Assembly (NCBI GenBank): GCA_963978905.1
Contig: OZ022257.1
Span: 32,503,274 to 32,567,273, forward strand
Direction: 5' to 3'
Length of the DNA stretch: 64,000 nt
DNA from: Trichostrongylus colubriformis
Lineage: Eukaryota > Nematoda > Chromadorea > Rhabditida > Trichostrongylidae
Shown here: positions 12,201 through 21,587 of the stretch, piece by piece
Numbering within the stretch: position 1 is the first letter of the stretch
How the letters are laid out: each line of letters starts with the position of its first letter
Made by a program: the position numbers and the translations under genes
The notes under the pieces: model-generated
The model's input: the letters and a program-made list of their open reading frames with translations, nothing else
Told to the model about the DNA's origin: nothing
Database searches by the model: none

Positions 12201-15200
12201 TTATCATCCCATTCTTGTTGTCAGCCTGGTTTCTGAATGGCTTTCCTTTGTCGTGATGTCGGACAGACTTGAAGATGTGATACTTCTATTGCTTGACATA
12301 ATAAACTAGGCAGGATCATGGGACACGTCAGTCTTTCATCTAGAGAAGTGAATGTTCCATGAGCATACATTATCATTCGAGACAACCCTCCCCTTTTCCT
12401 AAGGGTCGAGCCCGACGCCAAAAAAACTTTTTCGAAAAATTCGACCTTCAAAAAATACCTTCGCAACGACCTCTCGGAACTTCTCTGGATTCCCCTCACT
12501 ATTTCCCCACCTCCTCGATACAATCAATAATCACACCACTGCAAGCTAGCACGTACTGTGACTATCGATTGACGATTCCTCTTTTAGGGATGGATCAGCT
12601 TCCCAAAATTCCCTCAGCGATGCATGGGTTCTCCTGAAAGGTGCGTGGGTCGAACATTTGTCGAAGAGAATTCAGGAAAATATGATTCCGGAAAGCTCCT
12701 GAAAGTGTAGCCAGAATGAAAGTGCAGACACGCATCTACATCGAATTCCAGCCAGAAAACACACTAAAATTCCCCCTTCATTTGTTTCCAGTATGTAGCT
12801 TCTGCTAATCTGCAAAATAATGTAACCACTTTATATGTTCGTGTTGCTTTTATTTCCTCTGGCTGAAGCTGTTTTGTAGCTGTAGGATCTTTCTTCCCGT
12901 GTAATGGCAAAAGTAAATCTGCTACACTACTGCTCAAGTTCCACATCGACGCAAACCTGCAGCGTCATAATTTCGTTCAATCTGACTTTTTTAAATACTA
13001 AAAATGTTGAATTTTGATAAGTAAGGGCTTTAAAAATCGCGCGAAAACGTGTTTTTATCGTTCTTCGCCATAAATCGGTTGATTACTGTTTTTTTTTTAT
13101 AGGACTCCTATAAATTTGTGGAAGGAGCTTCAACGATGAAATGCACACCGTTGGATTCCCCAGGAAAGATGCCATCGAATGACGTATAAAAATCATTGTG
13201 GTGATAGACTTGTTGTTTTCCTCATTTCCAGTCTTTTCCTTTTGTGGATCGACGTCTGAATCTCGAATCTCGAAATCATCGAATGACGTATAAAAATCAT
13301 TGTGGTGATAGATTTGTTATTTTCCTCATTTCCAGTTTTTTCCTTTTGTGGATGGACGTCTGAATCTCGGGTGGGGGTAACTGCGCCAAAAATCCGCGTG
13401 GCCGCCCGCGGCGAGTTCGAGTCGGATAACATCGTCGCAGGAGGCCTGCACATCTAAAACGGCGAAGGTATCTAAACCTAAGGTGCGACAGCGCGGGCGG
13501 TCGCGTGCGCATCGTTGCTGGGGCGAGCTAAGCGGTGCCGTGTGGGTATCCCATAGGACGTTTTGTTTGTATCTGATATCTTGTTACAATCTGCGTCACT
13601 CGTAAAATCGTTTGTCGTAATGATTTAGCGATAACTCCTCGTTTTATTTCACAACGTATCTAACCATTTCCGCACTCTTGAATTCCACGGCTTCTGTCTG
13701 AATTCGACCCACGTATTTTGAACACCTCCCTTTACCCGGTGCTAATATAGTTGGTGGGGACACTTCACTGTGCTCGGCGTCGCGTGCTATTTTTGCCTAC
13801 GTTTTTAGCCTAAGCCTTTCTTCAGGGGGAAGTCCCTATCCCTCCTACAGAAGGTTCAGGTAAAAATATACACCTGAGTGCACAAACTGAAGATTGTATA
13901 ACGGTCTCGATTGAGCGCACCAGTGAGGGCTTCTCCACATCTATATTAGCACCGCTGCATCTACTTTTATGGTGCTCTAGAAACGGATGATTGATGGAAG
14001 AGTCCATTTCCATTTAGTGAGTGAAAATAGTGAACGCAAAACTGAGTCTTCAAAGTGTTTGATTTTTTGACAGGGAAAGTCAGTTCTTCAGACCCTTTCG
14101 CACTATCAGTAGCTGATCATTGGTGATCGGATATTGAGGTATCGAAAGGAATAGAAACCCCCTACATCTAGACTTTTTATAGAGCATGATGTAGCAAACT
14201 ACATGAGGCAGAGTATAAATGTGATCAGATCTCGGCATCTATGTTGAAATCGCTACGGAGCCACTCCATCCCTCATTTTTCACAACGTTTGGCGCGCCCC
14301 AGCAACGATGCGCACGCGAGCGCCCGCGCTGCCGCACCTTAAGTTTAGATACAATCGCCATCTCAGATGTGCAGGTTTCCTGAGACGATGTAATCCAACT
14401 CGGACTCGCCGCGCTGCTCGCCGCGGGCGGCCATGCAGATTTTTGGCGTAATTACCCCCACCACTCAATCTCTTGTCGGCCGCGTGCCATTCACATGCAC
14501 GGCCATGGGAGAAGGTCACGATCGATGACGCCATCGCGAGTGCTGAGCGCTTTCCGACGGCGTGCGCGTGAATAGCCACGATGGCGCCACAACTTTCCCA
14601 TGGCTGTGCACGTCGATCGCCAGGGGAATCGAGGCGTATCTCATTGCAATATGGCGTACATCTTTTCCTAATTTATAGTCTGATAAAAAATCAATTATCA
14701 ACCAGTTCGTAGTGAAAGTTCCTAATTAATAGTCCGATAAAAAATCAAATATCAATCAGTTCGTAGTGAAAAACGATGGAAAACGCGAAAACGCATTTTC
14801 GCGCAACACTACTTTTACTCTTACTTATTGAAATTCGACATTTCATGCATTATTGCACTCGCCGCATCGGGACAGACACAATGCTTAATATCTCCCCATT
14901 TTGTCGACTTCGAACGATGTTATGACGGTGCGACGATTTGGGATAATAGATACGTCGACTATTTTCAGAACGTGAGCAGTATTGTTCCTGACTCCGAAAA
15001 AATCAATTTCCCTCAAAATAAGGCTCGGGATCTCTTTATGTCAGATTGCGCAAAATTCGCGGCTTCACCAGTCTCCGACAAATTCAAGAAGGATTCTGCA
15101 GTGTATGAAGCCAGAAAAAATGAAACAAATGTTGGAAGAATTGCTTTGCTTTTCGATCTAGGTAAACGCAGCATTCAAAGAAGGGAGTTAAGTTTCAGTG

Positions 15201-16457
15201 GGTTACGCTCAAGAACAAGCTGTTCGCTGGAGCTTAATATGTCAACAAAAACTGCTCATCGTGCCCTGAGGAAATGCAAACTCGTTTATGGGGCGATAGA
15301 TAAGGAGAGTGTAGTTCATGGCCACAAAACATGAAAATTGGACCATTTTGCCAAGATATGGATGAGCATCAATTGGATCGGGCTGCCTAACACGTCTTAA
15401 AGTTCGTACGCCTTTATCTTATAGTTTTTCTCCAGGTTGGCCTTCCCGTTGAGAAGAAAGGTTCGATATGACGGCTTGGACAGATACCGGCACCATCTTC
15501 TGAGGGACGGGCTTCAATTCCTAGAAGGAGTTCGATAAAGGAGATGTCATGGTACGGAATCAAAGGAGCTTTTAGATTTTTGTTTAATTCCCGAAGGAGC
15601 GGATCATTTGATTACCCTGTCTCCATGCGTCATATCCTTCTCTCGTCGTGTGTGTTGAGATGTTGTTATGCAAGGTAATGTGCCACTCAATGTCAACCGC
15701 AATCGATTATAGTGAAGTCGTCGCCGAAAGGATGTATTGACCTAGCCTGTCAACGGTCCCCACCTTTATTCGCTGGAGAGTGCGTCAGAATTCATGGCGA
15801 GAACGTTTATTGAGAGGAGCAATTTAGATGGAGTCAGGAAGTTGAATTGGGCTATCATGGAAGCATGGCAGCAGGTGAACCAAAGGTCTCCCAAAAATTT
15901 CCTATTGGGTGAGGTAATCGTATTTATTGGTTATTGGAAGCAATGGAAGACGAGAAGGTTGCGTAGCCATCATTTTCTTATTTTTTGGTGCTTCTTCATT
16001 ATTGAAATCTGTTCGGTGGCTGTATCATTTTGCAGAATAGAAAAAAAGGCGTAGACGGCTGTATCATTTTGCAGAGCACTCCATATGGTATGTATAGAAT
16101 GGCCGTGGATAGGTGGTTATTGTAAGGGCACAAAGCTATCGCCAGATCGCTGCAGTCCTTGGGCTCGAACCCTATTTCCAAAGTTGTGAGACAAACTAAT
16201 ATCACTTCAAAATCATAAACAAACCCGACAGATCTACACAACCTTTCTTTCAGAGAAAGTACCATGAGCACACAATAGTAATCATGAACAAACAAGATGT
16301 ACCTGCACAACCGCTTTCTCACCGCATGTTTCTAACACCTGCCCCATGCGTTTTGTTCCGTCTTTGAGTGATATGCGGACGATTTCACCAAACACAGGAA
16401 ATTTGACATTTCTCATTATAAGCAATGGTCCTGTGACGGCATGGACTGTTTGATAAG
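177..16457 (-). CDS. V-type proton ATPase subunit B gene, four internal exons (partial)
   Basis: Subunit B is the non-catalytic nucleotide-binding subunit of the V1 head; with subunit A it forms the hexamer that drives proton pumping into lysosomes, Golgi, endosomes and secretory vesicles. I found four exons, in order 16457-16303, 6527-6396, 1206-1069 and 260-177, giving about 170 residues that align without gap to residues roughly 50-220 of animal subunit B. All inner junctions are phase 0 with AG acceptors and GT donors, and no exon has a stop. Diagnostic stretches are [54 protein letters not shown] and [18 protein letters not shown]. The N-terminal exon(s) and the 3' half were not found. 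The sequence departs from the highly conserved housekeeping copy at many positions, so it may be a paralogue such as nematode spe-5 rather than vha-12; this is inference. The introns (9.8, 5.2 and 0.8 kb) carry many transposons. Confidence 0.9.
261..1068 (-). other. V-ATPase B intron, no feature seen
   Basis: This 808-base intron lies between exons c and d. The ORFs in it have no recognisable similarity and no repeat family seen elsewhere in the window occurs here. Confidence 0.6.
1069..1206 (-). CDS. V-ATPase subunit B exon c
   Basis: The exon is 138 bases, 46 codons, phase 0. It starts [20 protein letters not shown] and ends [12 protein letters not shown], the segment just before the P-loop-equivalent region. 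The acceptor is CCTTTAG and the donor CAG/GTGAAC. The intron separating it from the upstream exon is 5.2 kb and holds the foldback Tc1 element and the palindromic mariner. Confidence 0.93.
1576..3042 (+). repeat. Left arm of foldback Tc1-like element
   Basis: This arm pairs with 3543-4998. It contains short ORFs that recur in all copies, such as the minus-strand frame [20 protein letters not shown] at about 1700-1815. That frame is partly kept at about 4757 and 28780, so a coding origin is possible but unproven. Confidence 0.85.
3236..3418 (-). pseudogene. Tc1-like transposase, C-terminal fragment
   Basis: Read on the minus strand, this gives an open frame with [19 protein letters not shown], then [19 protein letters not shown], ending at TAA (3238-3236). 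This is the conserved tail of Tc1-family (DD34E) transposases, where a long helix precedes a (Y/I)xxSMPxR- or GGIRKRM-type motif. The helix-turn-helix domains and the catalytic triad are absent, so the fragment cannot encode a working enzyme. It lies in the loop between the arms of the foldback element. Confidence 0.85.
3543..4998 (-). repeat. Right arm of foldback Tc1-like element
   Basis: This is the reverse complement of 1576-3042. It differs by a short insertion/deletion near 3880-3940 and many point changes, so the arms have diverged noticeably since they formed. Confidence 0.85.
5003..5446. other. Intron sequence, no feature seen
   Basis: This stretch lies between the foldback element and the palindromic mariner inside the V-ATPase B intron. 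I recognise no coding or repeat signal. Confidence 0.5.
5449..6128. mobile_element. Palindromic mariner: two inverted 3' halves
   Basis: The minus strand of 5525-5839 encodes a mariner transposase tail ([55 protein letters not shown]). The plus strand of about 5840-6066 encodes a second, frameshifted copy of the same tail ([31 protein letters not shown]). The outer ends are inverted repeats, TTAGGCCTATGCAGAATAAA and its complement, flanked by TA at 5447-5448 and 6129-6130. The whole unit is 680 bp and appears to be a non-autonomous element made of two inverted 3' ends. It lies in the V-ATPase B intron. Confidence 0.85.
6396..6527 (-). CDS. V-ATPase subunit B exon b
   Basis: The exon is 132 bases, 44 codons, phase 0 at both ends. 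It reads [20 protein letters not shown]...[21 protein letters not shown], the end of the beta-barrel and start of the nucleotide-binding domain. The acceptor CAG is at 6528-6530; the donor GT follows the AAG codon at 6396. A neighbouring GC-rich MITE starts about 80 bases upstream in the intron. Confidence 0.93.
6606..6936. mobile_element. GC-rich foldback MITE, copy 1
   Basis: The left end reads GTTCATACTTTGCGCACCGG and the right end carries its complement, GGTGCGCAAAGTATGATC. The inside shares CACGATCACCATACT and an AAGCG-rich segment with the related element at 11407-11787. It has no coding capacity. Target duplication is unclear here. It is in the first visible V-ATPase B intron. Confidence 0.7.
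7360..7427 (+). repeat. 34-bp tandem duplication
   Basis: GGTAACATGGCTAGGGTGCA at 7360 recurs as GGTAACATGGCTAGGGTTCA at 7394, giving two adjacent copies of about 34 bp. Confidence 0.8.
7466..7534. other. Pre-miRNA-like hairpin, function unknown
   Basis: The arms pair over about 30 bp. The inner 11 bp (AAGATTGGGGC with GCCCCAATCTT) are perfect around a 5-nt loop, and the outer AACAGCAAC pairs with GTTGCTGTT, with a few mismatches between. The loop is shorter than usual for a microRNA precursor, so a small palindromic repeat is the alternative. Confidence 0.4.
9018..9950 (+). repeat. 146-bp tandem array with 292-bp higher-order period
   Basis: The motif GAGGCTcCTTATCAGCCCTT starts at 9018, 9164, 9310, 9456, 9601, 9747 and 9893, a period of 145-146 bp. 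Units 1 and 3 share one set of variants (TATAAAGTGTTATC) and units 2 and 4 another (TTCTTATCAGC, AATCGCTATC), showing that a two-unit block was duplicated. The array is inside the composite repeat. Confidence 0.9.
10029..10068 (+). repeat. CA-rich microsatellite
   Basis: CACACACACA-type tract interrupted by single bases, part of the 3' module of the composite repeat. Confidence 0.8.
10098..10834. other. Intron sequence, no feature seen
   Basis: Nothing recognisable except a short duplicated phrase (CTTTGGTCCTCTTGGGATTACGGACTG and its variant) near 10156-10225. Confidence 0.4.
10835..11210 (-). repeat. About 180-bp tandem repeat, two units
   Basis: Two diverged units contain TCAAAATAACTTC, GGTTGAGTTTG and GAAACACTT at corresponding positions. 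The reverse complement matches the pair of units at 59216-59570, so this repeat family occurs twice in the window in opposite orientation. Confidence 0.65.
11407..11787. mobile_element. GC-rich foldback MITE, copy 2
   Basis: Arms of roughly 180 bp are inverted around an AT-rich centre near 11590. The left arm starts GACCGCGTTCATAC and contains GGCGGCGACGGCGTCAA; the right arm mirrors it. CTAA occurs immediately outside both ends (11403-11406 and 11788-11791), a candidate 4-bp target duplication. No transposase is encoded. Confidence 0.75.
11788..13172. other. Intron sequence with one unassigned ORF fragment
   Basis: The minus strand at about 11800-11908 reads [20 protein letters not shown] and continues to the edge of the MITE. 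I cannot assign it to a family, and it may be chance. The rest of the stretch shows nothing recognisable. Confidence 0.35.
13174..13370 (+). repeat. 104-bp tandem duplication
   Basis: ATCGAATGACGTATAAAAAT starts at 13174 and again at 13278. The two copies differ at only a few positions and both end in GACGTCTGAATCTCG, so the duplication is fairly recent. Confidence 0.9.
13372..14465. mobile_element. Element with about 165-bp GC-rich inverted termini
   Basis: 13372-13536 and 14288-14465 are imperfect inverted repeats. The outer ends read GTGGGGGTAACTGCGCCAAA and its counterpart; both contain GGCCGCCCGCGGCGAG and GCGCATCGTTGCTGGGGCG. The roughly 750-bp centre has ordinary base composition and no recognisable transposase. 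It is probably a non-autonomous DNA transposon. Confidence 0.65.
14495..14630. repeat. Inverted repeat beside the GC-rich element
   Basis: CATGCACGGCCATGGGAGAA near 14494 is mirrored by TTTCCCATGGCTGTGCACG near 14590, giving a hairpin of about 25 bp arms. No further identity. Confidence 0.5.
14671..14776 (+). repeat. About 54-bp tandem duplication
   Basis: CCTAATTTATAGTCTGATAA is repeated as CCTAATTAATAGTCCGATAA, and both copies end in CAGTTCGTAGTGAAA. Confidence 0.85.
14828..15334 (+). CDS. Unassigned ORF, 168 codons
   Basis: I do not recognise this ORF. It is the longest open frame in the V-ATPase B intron region. Its second half ([20 protein letters not shown] and [17 protein letters not shown]) has the look of a helix-turn-helix segment as found in transposases. 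A later fragment at 15794-15905 ([14 protein letters not shown]) recalls the tail of Tc1-type transposases. A decayed DNA transposon is therefore possible, but no catalytic motif is visible. The given start is simply the first start codon of the open frame. It could be chance. Confidence 0.3.
   Translation: MKFDISCIIALAASGQTQCLISPHFVDFERCYDGATIWDNRYVDYFQNVSSIVPDSEKINFPQNKARDLFMSDCAKFAASPVSDKFKKDSAVYEARKNETNVGRIALLFDLGKRSIQRRELSFSGLRSRTSCSLELNMSTKTAHRALRKCKLVYGAIDKESVVHGHKT
15335..16300. other. Intron sequence, nothing firm
   Basis: Apart from the short transposase-like fragment noted near 15794-15905, no feature is visible up to the V-ATPase B exon. Confidence 0.4.
16303..16457 (-). CDS. V-ATPase subunit B exon a
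   Basis: The exon encodes 51 complete codons plus two leading bases that finish a split codon (probably Thr). It reads [12 protein letters not shown]...NVKFP...[19 protein letters not shown], matching the N-terminal beta-barrel of subunit B. The acceptor is TTTTTCAG (16458-16460 is its CAG) and the donor is CAG/GTACA at 16302-16301. Its last residue, Gln, joins exactly to the VYEGT start of the next exon. No long ORF marks it because it is short. The preceding N-terminal exon was searched for upstream and not found. Confidence 0.9.
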
Positions 16458-16460
16458 CTG

Positions 16461-17280
16461 AAAAATGTCATTGGCTCACAAGGAATGCTTCGTAGAGGTT
16501 CCAAAACGTCTAATTAGGGACCATGTTCTAATGGTGTAAATCCCGCGATACATGAGAAATAATCGTTTTTGCGTAATATAGTTAGGTTGTTAGGAAACTT
16601 CTGCGGTTTCCAATCATCAGTTTCAAATGTGCGTATTTCGGCTGATATTTTATCAATCTAGATAAAAACCACAAGAATCAGCTGAATCCTATCAACAAAC
16701 TACACACTCGATTGGTTGCCCAGAATTTTGGAGATTTGAAGGCAGTAAATTCATTGGAGGTCGCATCAGCATCGTATCGGGTCTGAAGCGTTTCTCCCGA
16801 AGAAAGTCAGACACATGAAGAAATGGTAGTCGGTGTCACCAGCCCAGATGAGTATGATGAATCTCGCAGAGTTTCGCAGAAGTAGCTCATTCAATTTTTT
16901 CAGGGTTCATTGTGCAACACAGGACCATGCGTTATCGTTAAAAAGGATGGGTTGCTTCCTTTCAGCCTGTTATTATTATTGATTTTGAGCTCATCATCTA
17001 CAGTTTGCGACGCACCTTGTGAGCTCCTTACGGTAATTTGCAGTAGTGATGGTTTCAGTGCCATGTAGATATGGTGGATTAGAGCAGCCGAAACCACCAT
17101 ACCGTCACCTACGATTCTCAGCGATAGCAGTCCACGAAGTTGACATGAGTTCTTTTTGCTCCTACTTTCTCTGCCTTCTCAGCTACCCACCACAGTGTCT
17201 TCTGTTGGTTGTTGTGGTTTTTCTGTCACCTTGTCTACGCTCGGTAACATCCTTTTGTTTCCCTGATTGGTCGCTAAGCA
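16461..17280. other. No gene recognised upstream of V-ATPase B exon a
   Basis: The missing first exon(s) of the V-ATPase B gene should lie somewhere upstream on the minus strand. I looked here and beyond for the expected PRL-(T)Y junction and did not find it. Confidence 0.4.
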
Positions 17281-17281
17281 T

Positions 17282-18330
17282 AGTATAACTTGCTTCGACA
17301 TGGCGGGAAAATCTCTGCGTAAGACACGAGCCTCTTGACACTGGCAAGATGTATGTGGCACGAAGAACGCAGATGCCCGATTTGAGTAAAATGACTGCTT
17401 CAGAGCTCATTAAGGTCATTCTTGAATGTAATAGTGACCCAGCCCTAGGAGCTATGCTCCTCGCATTATAAGGTAGAATCTCTAAAAAATTTTCTGAATC
17501 CATCGAAACTCGAAAGCGATCTCGCTCTGTTGTTATCTACGGTCCAAATAAGGGGCCAGGAAACCTCCGCCCTTCCGAATGTCAAAATGATCTTGAGGAT
17601 AATTTTGAATATTTTTGATGCACTTAAGACGAATGTCGTCCTCCCGAAATATATCGAATGGGTGAGATTGATCCTAGCGTCCTCGTCTTGTGAAAGTGGT
17701 TCCGTCCCATTATTGGTGTAAAGCCCTTGCCAACGCTGGACTGCTTCAGAACTCAGGCTTTCCTCAGGTTTCCATTCGTAAAAGTACGACTATTGTGGAA
17801 AGGCATCACTACTCCGAACTCAGACAACTGGCGCGCGAAAGCCACCGAGATAGCAAAGAATGGGTGGTTTATAGAGGTCATCCGACACATATTCCCAAAC
17901 AACCTAATAGGCGCTTGGAAACCGTCAAGCATGCACGGTTCTCTTAATTTTGAGCCTGATTTTCTGTTTATCACAGGAACTTGGCTGAAAACTAAAGTAA
18001 CGTGATTCTGAGATTGTTGGTAATCTTCTTATTCGATCAGATCGGAGTGGAGGTAAGAGTGGGAACGTCTACTGATTTGACTGATGTCTGATCAAAGGTG
18101 ATCTTCATTTACTACTTGTCTCGCATAGAAATGCCCGTGAGGCAAACGGACTATATTCAGACCTTTCCCATTCTGATTCCTTTTACATCCGCCTCATTTT
18201 GATGTGTCGTCCACCTAGTTCGACTGTAACCGAAAAGGGGGCTCTTTCGGAATCTCAGTTGTATCGTATCAGTACGGTTCTCCTTGGTGACTTTGATCTC
18301 CCAATCGGCTGGAATTGAGGTCTGCCAGTA
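17282..18330 (+). pseudogene. CR1-like LINE relic: ORF1 and ORF2 endonuclease pieces
   Basis: Pieces in shifting frames match a CR1-type retrotransposon. ORF1 pieces are ETRKRSRSVVIYGPNKG (about 17510), then NSGFPQVSIRKS, ELRQLARE and EWVVYRGHPTHI (17750-17890). ORF2 endonuclease pieces are FLFITGTWL (about 17965), MCRPPSSTVTEKGAL and VLLGDFDLPIGWN (18200-18315). The last two are the RPP and GDFN motifs of the apurinic-type endonuclease. Many frameshifts and stops show it is dead. The ORF1 resembles the one at 62682-63297, so the two belong to related families. The reverse transcriptase is not recognisable. Confidence 0.75.
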
Positions 18331-18939
18331 ATTCAAATGCTATCAGTTCACTGAATTTTTAGCGAGAGCAGCGACTTGCCTTTCAGCAATCCTCTTTACA
18401 AAGGAATTTGTTCGGATATCAATCGTCACTTGCGGGAGATTCTGGCTAGCTATGAGCGACGTCTATCCTCAAGCATCATTGCGGCGACTGTCCTGTTATT
18501 TCACGCCTGACGTCAGGACCAAAGTCTCCCTACCCAGCTTGGTTGACAAGAATGAAGCGGTATATCATTGTAATGTAGCAAAAAGCTGAACGGCCTGCCC
18601 ATTATTTTCCAGTGTCTTCTCTTCGGGGATCTCAGGAAAATTAGACTTATCCAGCTTCCCTTTATCACATCTGAAGGACAATGCCAACGTCCACAGCAAG
18701 GATGCGAGGATCTCCGCGATGCCACGGTGTCGGCCATCTCGATAAAGTCCGCAGCGGCGCCAAAGCGAAACGAGAGGATAAATCAAGGTGATTCTAGACT
18801 GTTGCCTGGACATGATCAATCTTTCGCGGCTGTCGATGAATGCATTGATGCTATGTCGCTCGTCTCCACTATTTCAGTCTGGATGGGTTGTTGCCTTGGG
18901 TTGTACATTTTCAGGTCCAGGTGAGAATTCCATTTATTA

Positions 18940-20400
18940 TGTTCTTGGGATTTATGCTACCGTGGGCGCTCACTTGAAGAAATCGTTCGGTAACGCACCT
19001 CTACATGGGAAGGCCCTTCAACAACTTTACTTATGCCAGCGATTGGCAAGTGAGACGTCTTTTACTTTTGTCAGTCTTTTGTTACTTCTCGTGCGTGCGG
19101 CTACGGGTGGACAAAATTCACCCAGCCAGAAGGAACGCATTTTAGAAGGAATCACAGCGCATCCCCGACCTAATATTCGACACTAAGTCGAGTTGGACAA
19201 CCCGTCAACCTTTGGCTCAAACTTAAGACTGTAGCTCCGTAACGCAACGCACGCTCGAAGAGATTCATATATCGTGAAGTTAGTTCCCCGATTTCGACCT
19301 TTTCGGAGATTCTCGGAAGGAAATTCCATCAGCGCCAACCGTTCTCAAGGGATGCCTACATGCTGAGGAAGAGCCACGTTTTGCGCTTCCGCTCATCACC
19401 TCGGAACCTAACGCGGACCACAGGTATTTCTAATTCTCGCATCAATCTCGTAAATGCAATATTCCTCCCTCCTCTTATCATTTCATGAACTCTACGTCTC
19501 GCTTCGATTACAAGTAATTATCACGGGTCAGGATTACGGAGTCGCTACTGTTACCCGAATACTACATCTCGTCATTTTGAACAGGCATCGGAGACGAGGC
19601 TTCCCAAATACCGGAACTCGCACTCCTCGCCATAGCAAGACGGTTGCACGGTGTCCAGAATATTGGCAACGTTCATCAGCTAGCTCACCAAGCCAAAGGC
19701 CCTACAGGGTCCATTTCCGTACTACACGGGGCTCGCAAGTCATGAGTGTCTCACTCCATGGCTCTTGCATACCAGCCATTCCTCTCGTTACCACGTTCCG
19801 CGCACACCCAGCTCTAATTGAGCTCCATAATTACCTCGCGTGCAACAGCGAGTTGGTCAGTGGCAATTCAGCAAGGGCTCGTCAGACGTTGCTGTCGGTC
19901 ATGAATCTTCCCGAGAAGGGCATCTCATTCATGTTTATCGACGTCATGGGACGTCATGGAATTGCGCAGCCAGCAAGTCCCATTCCAATGCCACGGAAGC
20001 ACGCACCCACTTAATTGAGAAACTGCACCCACTTAATTGAGAAACTTATTACTAAGGGCATACGAGCCGATGAATTGTGTTTACACGGAACAGTACCGCC
20101 AGATAACCGTTCTCTCCCTCGCTTCACGTGAAACCAAACAGTGGACTATGTTCAGGGACGAGAAGGGGAAGTGGTAATTTTGCTTGCTACTGAAAACGGT
20201 TTTTCTCCAGGTTAAGAGTTCATCAACGACTACTGACGCCATAATGTGGCCGTCTCACTTTGCCGTCATGGCCAATTCGTCATTGGTCACGTGGAATCTC
20301 TGCGCTCCGTACCCTTCTGGAATTGCTTGCTGATATGGGCAGACTCGGTCAACGCCACTGTTCATCCAACTGACGTCAACACCTATTTTAGGATTTATCA
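18940..20400 (+). pseudogene. UPF1-like superfamily 1 helicase relic
   Basis: Several SF1 helicase motifs occur in the right order in shifting plus-strand frames. These are GDEASQIPELALLAIARRL (Walker B/motif II, about 19570), IGNVHQL (motif III), TTFRAHPALIELHN (RxHP-type motif IV, about 19790), VDYVQGREGEVVILLATE (motif V, about 20135) and HNVAVSLCRHGQFVIGHVES (motif VI, about 20230). These match the UPF1/ZNFX1-like class rather than PIF1 helicases of Helitrons. Walker A was not found. Frameshifts near 19740 and 19850, stops, and a 22-bp tandem duplication near 20005-20045 show decay. It may be a host gene fragment or cargo of a mobile element. The stretch 18940-19200 is included because it is open and adjacent, with weaker evidence. 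Confidence 0.75.
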
Positions 20401-21450
20401 AAAGATCACCTTCCGATGAGACAGTTCTTTCAATCTTTGCATACTTGGAAGTTCGAGATGAACTTTCTGTAAAGAGGGAGGTGTAAGAGGAGCCGTCCTT
20501 CAGCACGGCATCTTGCATTGTTTCCCATGACTCATCTTTGTCTCGAGGCGTTGCGCCCCGGCAGAGGGAGAAGCTCAAGCAATGACCAAGGATTCAGCGT
20601 GGTAACAAGCCGTTGCCGCTGAACCGTACCCCAACTTCCCCCAGTGCCCTGCTCCGCCTGCGACAGTTATGGAGCGACGACGTCTCCGTGTGATCTCCAT
20701 CTAAGGAACTTGCAGTTCCATTGCTGTTGCATCATGTATCTGTGTTCCTTTCTGTATCCATACCTTATCTATGTATTTTACTGACAAAACTATATTCATG
20801 CCGTTAACCGGGGCAGATGCAGGGCTATAACGCCTTCCATTGTACACACTGTTTACTCTTGGAAATCTAGAGCACACCTTCCATTGCAGATTGCACAACA
20901 CACCTCGATTTCCAGGCCCGCTTTTCAATCAACCTATTTCGCCTTTTTCAACAGATTGCTTCCTGCCCGTGTATCTCACACATACTTTTTCGCGGCAAGA
21001 TCGGTTCGCAGTTCGCTGACATAATTATGGAGGCAAATGTTGCGATAAGCTATCAAATAGTTCAAAGATAACTGGACGTAGCATTAAAGACGCAGCATAA
21101 AACCCACATATTTTCGGATGTGTGTCATAGTGGTGCAGTTGAGGTATCGGCAACGTACTCATGCAACCGTAGAGGAATCCTCCTTCTGTAGAAATGTCTG
21201 CAGGTGTATCCTGACACCACGTCATTTAGACGTTATCGATTTCGGACTAATTGGCGATTAGATAATGGTTCTTTTATCACACCTACTCTTAGAATCAGGC
21301 AGTGTTCATAGAGGTACAGTGAGTAGAATTAGCGTTTTCGTTGTCTCGTTGGAAAACCTTTTATCGATGGGAGAAGTGTGGAATTAGCATATAGTGAAAT
21401 TATGGAAGTCGTTGGATCCGATGAATTAGAGATGCGTATCGAGTTTCTGC
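20400..21450. other. No feature recognised
   Basis: The ORFs on either strand (for instance the minus-strand frame at 20701-20928) have no recognisable product. The first part is still downstream sequence of the helicase relic. Confidence 0.4.
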
Positions 21451-21587
21451 TATTAGGTTGTTGCAAAATTAATTTCGGTTCCACGTTATGTATAAATAAG
21501 TAGATTTTTTACCGTGAACTATTCCATGAACTATTCTATTCTATGCATTTCGCTCTAATCCGGCCTTTTTCAGGGCTGCGAATAATC

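Noticed and set aside
16120..16180. tRNA-like phrase GGGCTCGAACCC
   Set aside because: It is a short palindrome without the other tRNA arms.
16575..16600. Mariner terminus TTAGGTTGTTAGG
   Set aside because: No partner terminus or transposase remnant was found nearby.
17183..17503. Minus-strand ORF of 106 codons as a gene
   Set aside because: It is the antisense of the CR1-like ORF1 relic.
19140..19200. First exon of the V-ATPase B gene (an LRT-like codon run next to GT)
   Set aside because: Translation does not give the expected NY...PRL sequence before the junction.
20255..20578. Minus-strand ORF of 107 codons as a gene
   Set aside because: It overlaps the opposite strand of the helicase relic, whose conserved motifs V and VI explain the sequence.
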